Source of the DNA: Lacimicrobium alkaliphilum
Lineage (GTDB): Bacteria; Pseudomonadota; Gammaproteobacteria; Enterobacterales; Alteromonadaceae
Assembly (NCBI RefSeq): GCF_002591895.1
Contig: NZ_NISX01000008.1
Coordinates: forward strand, 67,788-131,787
Length of the DNA: 64,000 bases
Direction of reading: 5' to 3'
Each line of letters opens with the position of its first letter. The first letter of the stretch is position 1. The notes under the pieces are model-generated. The model was not told the origin of the DNA and ran no database searches. It was given only the letters and a program-made list of their open reading frames with translations. The position numbers and the translations under genes were made by a program. This document shows, in pieces, positions 9,773 to 17,475 of the stretch.

Positions 9773-9824
9773 TGGTTTACTCCTTTGTGATTAACGATAA
9801 CAAATAAATTACTCACTTCTAGTT

Positions 9825-9843
9825 GCAAATGCAAACCATTTTC
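9825..9843. promoter_or_regulatory. Candidate Fur box between hmuT and the heme receptor gene
   Basis: The 19-mer at 9825-9843 matches the consensus GATAATGATAATCATTATC at 13 of 19 positions by direct comparison. It lies in the divergent intergenic region between two iron-acquisition genes, 45 bp before the receptor start. Iron repression through Fur is an inference. Confidence 0.6.
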
Positions 9844-9887
9844 GTTTAGATCTATGCGAAATCAAATCACGACAACAGGAGTACAGA

Positions 9888-11990
9888 GTGAAATTTGGAA
9901 TTGCAGGCATTTCTCCCCTCGGGCTGGCATTAGCCTCTCTTGTCAGTGGCACCGCACTGGCGGAGCAGGCTCCGGGGCTGGTACCCAAACATGATGTGAT
10001 CGTCGTCACCGGCTCACGCATCGAACAGAAACTCAGCGATGTGGCAGGCTCTGTAGCGGTCATGGAAGGGGCCGATATTGAGCGGCAGTTGAGCAACAGC
10101 CTGGCCGATGTATTTCGTTATGACCCCAGCATCACCAGTACCGGCAACGCAGGGCAGGCGCAGGAACTGAGCATTCGTGGGGTGGGTGGAAACCGGCTGA
10201 TTTACATCAAAGATGGCCGCCGCCTCAATGACGGCTATGCCGGCGGCGGAGGGTTACTGGTTGGCCGCGGTTATCTGGACGTGGCACAGATACAACGCAT
10301 CGAAGTGGCAAAATCTGCAGCCTCTTCGCTGTACGGTTCCGATGGCCTGGGCGGCATTGTGGTGATCACCACTCCTGACCCGGCAGACTTACTCGATAGC
10401 AACAACAGTTACAGCCGTATTAATGCAGGTTTTCAGGGGCAGAGTGACGAATACAATACCCATTTAATGCACGCCAGAGGCTGGGGTGATACCCAGGCCA
10501 TGGCCAGTTTCAGCTATCGAGAAGGGAATGAGACTCAGAACTTTTCCGAAACCCTGCCCGGCTATGATTACGACAGTTATAGCCTGCTGAGTAAAGTGAA
10601 CTGGGATATCAGCCCGCAGCAACATCTGAAACTCACCCTCGACGGATACCGCCAACAGAACCAGCAGGTGATCAGCGCCGGCAGCACTGAAACAGACGAT
10701 CTCGACCGGCAACTGGCGCTGTCACTGGATTATACCAGCACCCTCAGCACCCGCTGGTATGACGCCATGGCCACACAGCTTTACATTTCTGACTATCAGC
10801 AACAAAGTGATCAGATTCGTGCCGGTAGCGGGCGTACCGGGCCCTACACCGATTATAACGACTACCGTTTTGAGCAGCAGATTATCGGTTTTCGCTGGCA
10901 GGGTGACAAAACCCTGACCAGCAACAAAGTAGACCAGCACTGGGTATTTGGCACCGACATTGACTACTACGACACTGAACGCCCCCGGTTTAAGACCCGC
11001 GTTGAAGCGAACGGCACGCTCAGCCAGAACAATGAGCCACAAAAGGCCTTCCCCGGCGCCAATACTTTTTTAGGTGGCGTGTTTGTACAAAACAATATGG
11101 CTCTGAAAAACCTGCCAGTAAAGCTGATTGCCGGGCTCAGGCTTGACCACTACAGTATGCAGGCTAAAACCAGCCCACTGTATGATCAGAGCCTGCTGGC
11201 GGATGTCACCGAAACCGCTGTTTCACCCAAATTAGGGGTAATCTACAGCCATAATCAGCAACTGAACCTGTACGTACAATATGCTCAGGGGTTTAAAATA
11301 CCGCCCCATGACCAGGCCTATCAGAACCACGGTGTTGAACCTTTTTATGCGATTTTGCCCAACCCAAATCTGGAGCCGGAAACCAGCTACGCCAGCGAAC
11401 TGGGCCTGAAATATCACAATGACGATATCAGTGTGAATCTGGCCGCCTTTTACGCCGATTTTGATGATTTTATCGATAACGTAGTGGTGGGCAGCGCACC
11501 CAGCCCTATTCCGGGTGTGCAAAGGGTGGAATACCAGTATCAGAACAAAGACAGCGCGCGTATATACGGCGCCGAAGCCAGTATCAATGCGTGGCTGAAT
11601 GACGCCTGGGAAATCAATACCGCAATCGCCTACAGCCAGGGTAAAGACAGCGAAAGCGACAGTTACCTGAGCTCCATCTCGCCGTTGACCGGCACGCTGA
11701 TGCTGCGCTACAACGCGGATAACTACTACCTCGGTGCCCTGCTCAGCGCCGCCGCCAGCATGAACAAAGTGCCGGCTGACGATTCAGCAAAAACAGCCGG
11801 ATGGGGGACACTGGATATCCTTGCGGGCCTCGACCTGGGCCAGTTGCGGCTAAATCTTGCGCTGCAAAATGTGCTGGACAAAGAGTATATTCCCTACCAG
11901 CGCATAGCCGGGCAAAACAGCGACGCGTCGCTGGGCCAATACACGCAGCCAGGGCGCAACCTCTCGGCTCAGGTAACCTATCAGTTCTGA
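9888..11990 (+). CDS. TonB-dependent hemin/hemoglobin receptor
   Basis: A 700-residue outer-membrane receptor starting at GTG 9888, with AGGAG at 9877-9881. A signal peptide (about 1-25) is followed by a TonB-box-like DVIVVTG (about 36-42). The plug domain (about 45-160) includes LSIRGVGGNRLIYIKDGRR and SAASSLYGSDGLGGIV, and the beta-barrel ends in a C-terminal aromatic residue (VTYQF). NPNLEPETS lies near residue 490, as in HmuR/HutA-type heme receptors. It would bring heme into the periplasm using TonB/ExbBD energy. Divergent from hmuTUV. Confidence 0.88.
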   Translation: MKFGIAGISPLGLALASLVSGTALAEQAPGLVPKHDVIVVTGSRIEQKLSDVAGSVAVMEGADIERQLSNSLADVFRYDPSITSTGNAGQAQELSIRGVGGNRLIYIKDGRRLNDGYAGGGGLLVGRGYLDVAQIQRIEVAKSAASSLYGSDGLGGIVVITTPDPADLLDSNNSYSRINAGFQGQSDEYNTHLMHARGWGDTQAMASFSYREGNETQNFSETLPGYDYDSYSLLSKVNWDISPQQHLKLTLDGYRQQNQQVISAGSTETDDLDRQLALSLDYTSTLSTRWYDAMATQLYISDYQQQSDQIRAGSGRTGPYTDYNDYRFEQQIIGFRWQGDKTLTSNKVDQHWVFGTDIDYYDTERPRFKTRVEANGTLSQNNEPQKAFPGANTFLGGVFVQNNMALKNLPVKLIAGLRLDHYSMQAKTSPLYDQSLLADVTETAVSPKLGVIYSHNQQLNLYVQYAQGFKIPPHDQAYQNHGVEPFYAILPNPNLEPETSYASELGLKYHNDDISVNLAAFYADFDDFIDNVVVGSAPSPIPGVQRVEYQYQNKDSARIYGAEASINAWLNDAWEINTAIAYSQGKDSESDSYLSSISPLTGTLMLRYNADNYYLGALLSAAASMNKVPADDSAKTAGWGTLDILAGLDLGQLRLNLALQNVLDKEYIPYQRIAGQNSDASLGQYTQPGRNLSAQVTYQF

Positions 11991-12686
11991 ACCCATGCCA
12001 TTTGGGCCTGTTAAAGGGTTCGCCTTGCTGCAGGACGAAGAGCGAATACAGGGACGTATTGAAAACCGAAGGATGGGATTTATTCCAGGCCTGGACAGCA
12101 CCTTGTAGGGGCGAATTTATTCGCCTTGTTGTGGGTCGGAAAACGAATACAGGGATGGTTTGTCTCGCGAACCGAAGGACGGGATTTATTCCGATAAAAT
12201 GCCGCCCTCAGTCATTCCCGCGAAGGCGGGAATCCAGCGCCCTTGCTTTATGTAGGTCGCGGCTTTAGCCCGACAAATGAGTAACCAGAGGTGCTGGATA
12301 AACCCGACAGCTGAGTAACCAACGGTATGGATTAGCCGGAATCTCTATCAGGCAACTACTGCACAAAATTCCACCCACAAGGCAGACTCACTTATCCCGC
12401 TCGCCCTGAATCTTTGCCAGGATGATCGCATTCTTTGAACAAGAGGTGAATATGACACTCTGACGGTCATTCATTGAACGGTTGGCAGTCCTTACGAAGC
12501 GAACTTGTCAAACGCCTTTAATCACCGATATGCTAAAATCGACACTTCTGGGGCGTACCTCAAGCTACAGACGACAGAGGAGTGGGTTTGTAGTTCATCA
12601 CCCAAAAGATGATGATTTAGCGTCAGTTATGATAAAATCACAGTACAGCATTATTCTGATTCAATAGTAAGTGAAAAGGAGCAAGC
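11991..12686. other. Repeat-rich intergenic region with a NERD-gene 3' tail remnant
   Basis: No convincing gene. Positions 12033-12190 hold rearranged copies of the repeat seen at 5951 and 17081. Positions 12210-12240 form a CCCGCGAAGGCGGG palindrome. Positions 12250-12410 match segments at 19651-19800 and 22165-22320. Read on the minus strand, 12435-12388 ends in QGERDK plus stop, the same tail as the NERD gene at 19787. A 61-codon plus-strand frame at 12482 has no recognisable content or start signal. Confidence 0.6.
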
Positions 12687-12757
12687 ATGAATACCAATTA
12701 TGATGAAGGTCACCGCAGATAGACTTAGCCGATATTCTGGATTGTGTCGCATCCGCC

Positions 12758-13288
12758 GTGATTAGCATAATCAAATGGTTTGAAGGGTTTCCGAGCTCAT
12801 TAGCAATTTTATTTTCAACGCTAATTGCTGGTTTCTGGGCTTGGTATACCATATGTAACACTCGAAAAATTAATAGAATCCGAGCCACAATTGATATCAT
12901 CCAAAAAAGTGAATCTGAGCAATTCTATATAAATAGCTATGAGGCATTCATCAAAGTAAGAGATGAACAGCATAGCTTCCTGTCGCTCAGCGTTAAAGAG
13001 CTATCCAATGCTGATTGGATAAGGCACGCGGATAAGCAAGATACAGTTGATATTTTCCTGAACCACTATGAGTTTGTGGCTCTGGGCATTAAAAACAAAG
13101 TGCTGGATGAAGGCATATACAAAGGCTGGATGAGAAGCACATTTGTCAAACACTATACTAATGCAGCCGCATACATCGCTTACTTGCAGTCTGGCTCCCA
13201 TCCTCAGTTTTTTTGTGAGTATAAAAAGCTCGCTTTGAAATGGGCAACGCCTGAAGAGAAAGCGGCAATAGACAAAAAGCTAACCTAA
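12758..13288 (+). CDS. DUF4760-like membrane-anchored protein
   Basis: A 176-residue protein starting at GTG 12758. An N-terminal membrane segment (about 13-31, rich in Leu/Ile/Trp) precedes a helical cytoplasmic domain resembling the DUF4760 family (function unknown). The start is doubtful: no Shine-Dalgarno precedes the GTG, whereas a good AAAAGGAG site and ATG lie at 12687 in another frame and are followed by a stop after 11 codons. A single-base frameshift near 12705-12715 would join that start to DLADILDCVASAV and then to this protein. It may therefore be a start-damaged gene. A+T-rich compared with neighbours, and flanked by repeats. Confidence 0.6.
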   Translation: MISIIKWFEGFPSSLAILFSTLIAGFWAWYTICNTRKINRIRATIDIIQKSESEQFYINSYEAFIKVRDEQHSFLSLSVKELSNADWIRHADKQDTVDIFLNHYEFVALGIKNKVLDEGIYKGWMRSTFVKHYTNAAAYIAYLQSGSHPQFFCEYKKLALKWATPEEKAAIDKKLT

Positions 13289-13447
13289 AATCTCATTTAC
13301 AAAAACCGCGCAATACCAAAGTTACCCAACTACTGCCTGCGTAAGATGAAAGCCCGGTACGCTATCCTGGACTAGAAGTGAACAACGCGCAGAGTGAAGC
13401 GGCCAGTTTAAAAGCCTGCTTATAGACTACCCACACTAAAATTTTAT

Positions 13448-13488
13448 TTGACAGTTAAACTGTCGTTTATTATAACAGTACAACTGTC
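13448..13488 (+). promoter_or_regulatory. Promoter with twin MerR-type operator
   Basis: TTGACA at 13448-13453 and TATAAC at 13471-13476 are separated by 17 bp, a strong sigma-70 promoter. The perfect palindrome GACAGTTAAACTGTC (13450-13464) covers the -35 box. A near copy AACAGTACAACTGTC (13474-13488) covers the -10 box and probable start site. The repeats sit directly before a MerR-family gene, so autoregulation is likely. Confidence 0.78.
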
Positions 13489-13507
13489 AAATAAATGTTC
13501 CTGAAAA

Positions 13508-13912
13508 ATGCCTTATTCCCTTGACCAGTTGGCAACATTAACCGACCTGCCCAAACGCACTATCCGCTATTACATGCACAAAGGGCTGGTGGCCAGGCCA
13601 GAAGGCGCGCGTAAAACTGCGACTTACACCGAACAGCATCTGGAGCAGCTGATGCTGGTCAAAAAGTGGAAACAGGCGGGGCTGAACCTTGAACGCATTG
13701 GTGAACTGCTGCAGCAAGAAACACCGGAGATGCCTCTGGCTCCCTCACAACAAGTGGGCGAGACCAGCCTGGTACAGAGGATATTTGTCAGTGAAGGTGT
13801 CACTTTAGAGCTGGATCCGGCCCGGGCGAAACTGGATCAGGCCAGCCTGCGTAATCTGATTAACGGGCTGAACCAATTACTGAATCAGGTACAGGAGAGC
13901 AAGGATGAATAA
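13508..13912 (+). CDS. MerR-family transcriptional regulator
   Basis: A 134-residue regulator. The N-terminal winged helix-turn-helix (about 4-70) includes YSLDQLATLTDLPKRTIRYY and a wing followed by LEQLMLVKKWKQAG, as in MerR proteins. A short helical C-terminal region follows (about 100-134) that lacks the Cys cluster of metal-sensing members, so the signal is unknown. No clear Shine-Dalgarno precedes ATG 13508. Its stop overlaps the start of the VIT/vWA gene by 8 bp, so both are one transcription unit under the twin-operator promoter at 13448-13488. Confidence 0.85.
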   Translation: MPYSLDQLATLTDLPKRTIRYYMHKGLVARPEGARKTATYTEQHLEQLMLVKKWKQAGLNLERIGELLQQETPEMPLAPSQQVGETSLVQRIFVSEGVTLELDPARAKLDQASLRNLINGLNQLLNQVQESKDE

Positions 13913-16019
13913 CCCCGGTTTCACCCACAACAACACCCTTTTGCAAAAGGCCGACATAGATATAGAACTTCACGCGCCGATGGCCATTACCCGTTATAGC
14001 CTGATGTTTGAAAACCGGGGAGAAGAAGCAGTCGAAGCGCTGTTCCATTTCACCCTTGCGCGAATGGCCTGCCTGATGCAAACCCGTTTGCAGTTGAACG
14101 ACCGTGAGTACCAGGGCGAAGTCATGGCGAAAGCATCGGCCGATGAACGTTATGAAGAGGCCATCGAAGCAGGCAAAAAATCCCTGTTGCTGGAGGCCAT
14201 AGACGATGGTTTGTACCAGATTAATCTGGGTAATCTTGAGCCAGGTGACAGCGCCAGGCTGGAATTGCAGATTGCCGGGCTGTTAACACCTCAGCCCGGT
14301 GCCTGGCAGTACCGGCTGCCTACGGTAATTGCGTCTAAATATGGTCAGGCTCAGGCGCCAACTGCACCAACCAACAGCCTGCTGGCCTGTTACCCCTTTG
14401 AAGGGCGCCTGCATTGCCATGACTTGCCCAAGCCCCACATCACCAGCCATGCCCTGTGTGAACAAAACGGCCACTTAGCCTTTAAGGGTGAACTGGACCG
14501 GGACATTCTGTTTTGCCTGGCAACCACTGAGGGCAACAGCCAGTTACTGAGCGCCAACTGGCAGAATGCTCACTACAGCCTGGGTTATATCGCCCCGCAA
14601 ACCCAAAACCTTTCGGAATCGCGATCTTCTTCAACGCCCGTATTACATGTACTGATGGATTGTTCAGGCTCAATGATGGGCGACAGCATAGAGCAGGTAA
14701 GGCAGGCCTTACTGACCCTGGTGGAACTAGCCGATGAACAGCTGCACCTGAACCTGTACCGGTTCGGCAGCGATTTTGAAGCATATAACCGCACTCCTCT
14801 GCCCTGTGACACCCGCCATAAAAAAGGCTTACGCCGCTACATTAAATCCATACAGGCGGATATGGGCGGTACTGAGATTATGCAGGCACTGAATGCGCTG
14901 TGTATCAATGCCAACCACCCCGGCCCGCAGCAGGTGCTGCTGATCACCGACGGTCGGGCTTACGTGCAGGACGAAGAGCTGGCCGCATTGCAGGCCCGCT
15001 GCCTGCAACAACACTGCACGTTACATGCTATGGGAGTGAGCCATGCTGCCGATGAATCCCTGCTCAGCCGGCTGACACAACCAGGTGGGCAGTTGGTACT
15101 GGTCAACCCGGTAGAGCCTGTAGAACAGATCACCGGGGAGCTATTACACCACCTCAGCCAGCCAGCTCAGGCCATTAGCATAGAGTGGCAACATAACCCC
15201 CAATGGCAACAGACACCTCGCCTGCGCTTTGGCAACACCCCACTGCTGCTGGCCGCTAAACATTCCAATGATGCGCCACCAGCTCTTGAATACCAGAGTG
15301 CTGAAACGAAAGAAACGTTACAGGCCAGGCAACTCAATAATCCACAGCTGGCCCGCGCCCTGGTGCAATTGGCAGCCAGCCAGCACCTGATTACCCTGCC
15401 CCCACAGGAGCAAACCGCTCTTGCGGTGCAGATGCAGTTAATCAGTGAACACACCAGCTATGTACTGGTGACCGATCAGCAGGTTAAACATCCTGAGCGC
15501 TACCCGACGATTAAGGAAATTGCCCAGATGCACGGCTTTGACACCAGAGTGATGGCCTGTATGGCACGCAGCGACACCGCTTCGCCCCAGAATGACTATC
15601 TGGATATACCAGGCTTTTTGCGAAAAGATGCAGACGATACCGAAATGCACAGCCTTATCCCCTCCCATCTGCCACAGGCACCCAGACCTTTGTTAAAGCT
15701 GCAAAGACGTATGACCCGGCGCTTTTTCAGAAATGACCTGCCGGATCTGGCCCTGCTGCAAAAATGGGGCATTGACGCAGCAGCCCTGAACACATTGCAG
15801 GCCGAAACCCAGGCCTACCCGGATCAGGCCAGGGCACTGATGGCCCTGTGGCTTTCAATACTGTTCAACCGTTTTATTCTTGCTGTGCCGGCAAGTATCA
15901 CAGCCATACTGAGAGCCCATCCACAGCTGAACATTCGTAGTATCCGTGAGGCTATGCAGGACGATATCGAACCCATTGCTGAAAAAGCCCCGCTTAAGCC
16001 CTTTACCCTGGCGGATTAA
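13905..16019 (+). CDS. VIT and von Willebrand A domain protein
   Basis: A 704-residue protein. A VIT domain (about 1-130) is followed by a vWA domain (about 240-420) with complete MIDAS residues: DCSGS (D252, S254, S256), GGTE and ITDGR. The C-terminal 280 residues are helical and unassigned. No signal peptide, membrane anchor or LPXTG-type sorting motif is visible, so it is probably cytoplasmic and is not the substrate of the Pds sortase system, although such substrates also have VIT/vWA domains. It is translationally coupled to the MerR gene. A metal-dependent protein-interaction role is inferred. Confidence 0.82.
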   Translation: MNNPGFTHNNTLLQKADIDIELHAPMAITRYSLMFENRGEEAVEALFHFTLARMACLMQTRLQLNDREYQGEVMAKASADERYEEAIEAGKKSLLLEAIDDGLYQINLGNLEPGDSARLELQIAGLLTPQPGAWQYRLPTVIASKYGQAQAPTAPTNSLLACYPFEGRLHCHDLPKPHITSHALCEQNGHLAFKGELDRDILFCLATTEGNSQLLSANWQNAHYSLGYIAPQTQNLSESRSSSTPVLHVLMDCSGSMMGDSIEQVRQALLTLVELADEQLHLNLYRFGSDFEAYNRTPLPCDTRHKKGLRRYIKSIQADMGGTEIMQALNALCINANHPGPQQVLLITDGRAYVQDEELAALQARCLQQHCTLHAMGVSHAADESLLSRLTQPGGQLVLVNPVEPVEQITGELLHHLSQPAQAISIEWQHNPQWQQTPRLRFGNTPLLLAAKHSNDAPPALEYQSAETKETLQARQLNNPQLARALVQLAASQHLITLPPQEQTALAVQMQLISEHTSYVLVTDQQVKHPERYPTIKEIAQMHGFDTRVMACMARSDTASPQNDYLDIPGFLRKDADDTEMHSLIPSHLPQAPRPLLKLQRRMTRRFFRNDLPDLALLQKWGIDAAALNTLQAETQAYPDQARALMALWLSILFNRFILAVPASITAILRAHPQLNIRSIREAMQDDIEPIAEKAPLKPFTLAD

Positions 16020-16029
16020 TCCGCCAGGG
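16006..16029 (+). terminator. Hairpin spanning the VIT/vWA stop codon
   Basis: Perfect 10-bp stem CCCTGGCGGA / TCCGCCAGGG with loop TTAA that contains the stop codon. There is no following T-tract, so it is at most a weak or factor-dependent terminator or an mRNA-stabilising hairpin. Confidence 0.4.
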
Positions 16030-16247
16030 CTGAAATACAGCCCGTTATACTGGTCGTTCACGCCTCCCTCTTTCATTCCCGCGAAGGCGGGCATGCCCAG
16101 CACCTTGTAGGGGCGAATTCATTCGCCTTGCTGCAGAACGAAATTTATTCCGACAAAATGCTGCCCTCAGTCATTTCCGCGCAAGCGGAAATCCACATGA
16201 CACAACCTGCCTGTTAGAGTTATAATTTGGGGTAAACAGGAGGGCAG

Positions 16248-16421
16248 ATGACAGACTCAGTGCAGACTCAGCAACAGACAGTCAGTTCGGCAAAGACCAA
16301 AGCCCGGTTCACTCCGAAAATGGATAACTTCAGAACCAGCCTGATGTATGAGGGGCTGACGCTGAAGAAAAACCCAGAGAACCAAAGTATTGCGGATCTA
16401 AAACGCAAATATGCGCGATAA
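16248..16421 (+). CDS. Fic antitoxin, YhfG/FicA-like
   Basis: A 57-residue protein too short for many gene finders, with AGGAGGGC upstream of ATG 16248. It contains SLMYEG (S31-G36), which fits the (S/T)xxxE(G/N) inhibitory motif of class I Fic antitoxins, in which the Glu blocks ATP binding in the Fic active site. It overlaps the following fic reading frame by 11 bp, the usual antitoxin-toxin order. The antitoxin frame is intact although the toxin frame is interrupted. Confidence 0.75.
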   Translation: MTDSVQTQQQTVSSAKTKARFTPKMDNFRTSLMYEGLTLKKNPENQSIADLKRKYAR

Positions 16422-17019
16422 GTATGGCGTAACACAGGACAAGTATTGTTATCCTGACTCGGATGTCTTAATAAACCTATTGAATATTCGCGAAGCTGAC
16501 ACATTGGCAGAAGCAGAAGCAGAATTCACTGCGGAACGATATCGCACCTACCAATCACCTCAATTGTCTATCAGCGACTTCACGTTTAAACACCTTAAAG
16601 CACTTCACTATCATCTTTTCCAGGATCTATATGAATGGGCCGGAAAAGTGCGTGATGTAGACATTTCTAAAGGTACCACTCGGTTTTGCAACTGTCAGCG
16701 CATTGAGCCTGAAGCCGAAAGGCTTTTCAAAGCCATTCCTGTCCTGATTGAGGCGTGATCTCGTGAACAACTGATAGGTCAGACTGCTGATCTGTTTTGT
16801 GAGTTAAACTTACTGCACCCTTTCAGGGAAGGTAATGGCCGGGCTCAGAGATTCTTTTTTGAAGAAATGATATTCACATTAGGGTATGAAGTAACCTGGC
16901 CAGAAATTTCCCAGGAAAAGTGGATTGAAGCCAATGTCGCAGGGGTAAACCTCAACCTGACACCTTTAATGAACATCATCGACAGAGCAATATCCGAATC
17001 CAAAACACACTCTTTCTGA
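16411..17019 (+). pseudogene. Fic-domain AMP-transferase (toxin) interrupted by a nonsense codon
   Basis: A 203-codon frame from ATG 16411 to TGA 17017-17019 with one internal in-frame TGA at 16756-16758 (codon 116). Beyond it the same frame continues with the complete Fic signature HPFREGNGRAQR (near 16818), so the upstream product of 115 residues lacks the catalytic motif. Fic enzymes AMPylate target proteins, and here the sequence predicts an inactive toxin unless the stop is read through. A single CGA-to-TGA change could explain it. The partner antitoxin overlaps the start. Confidence 0.85.
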
Positions 17020-17475
17020 TCCACGCCAGATCATCACGCTTCTCCCGTCATTTGCGCGAAGGCAGGCATACCCAGAACCTTGTAGGGGCGAAAGCGAATA
17101 CAGGGATGTATTGTCTCGCGAACCGAAGGATGGAATTCATTCGCCTTGCTACAGGACGAAATTTATTCAGACAAAAAAATGCCGCCCTCGGTCATTCCCG
17201 CGAAGGCGGGCATGTCCAGCACCTGTGATAGTACGAGGTTCTTGGCCAGCACATAGATAATTCAAAGGTTGCTGGGAATCCAGCGCCCTGTAACTCATAG
17301 ATTTAAAGGCACTGGATGCCCGACAACAGCCTTCGGGCATGACAAAACCTCACCGTCATCCCGACCCCACACACCGTCATTCCGGGCCCCCGTCATTCCG
17401 GCATGTTGTTAGCCGGAATCTTTATCAAACCAAACAGCAGAGAAGGTTAAATTCAACCACCAGAATCGCCCGACA
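17020..17475. repeat. Dispersed repeats upstream of the group II intron
   Basis: No gene. Positions 17081-17150 copy 5951-6020. Positions 17192-17212 hold a CCCGCGAAGGCGGG palindrome. Positions 17205-17359 are a 155-bp segment that recurs at 21961-22115 with two mismatches. An ATGCCCGA hairpin lies at 17316-17340. Two further CCGTCATTCCGG-type motifs follow before the intron end. Confidence 0.7.

Noticed and set aside
12482-12667. 61-residue plus-strand reading frame
   Set aside because: No ribosome site, no recognised sequence, and it lies in repeat-derived DNA.
13905-16019. VIT/vWA protein as the missing sortase target of the Pds system
   Set aside because: It lacks a signal peptide and a C-terminal sorting motif, and is 10 kb away under a MerR promoter.
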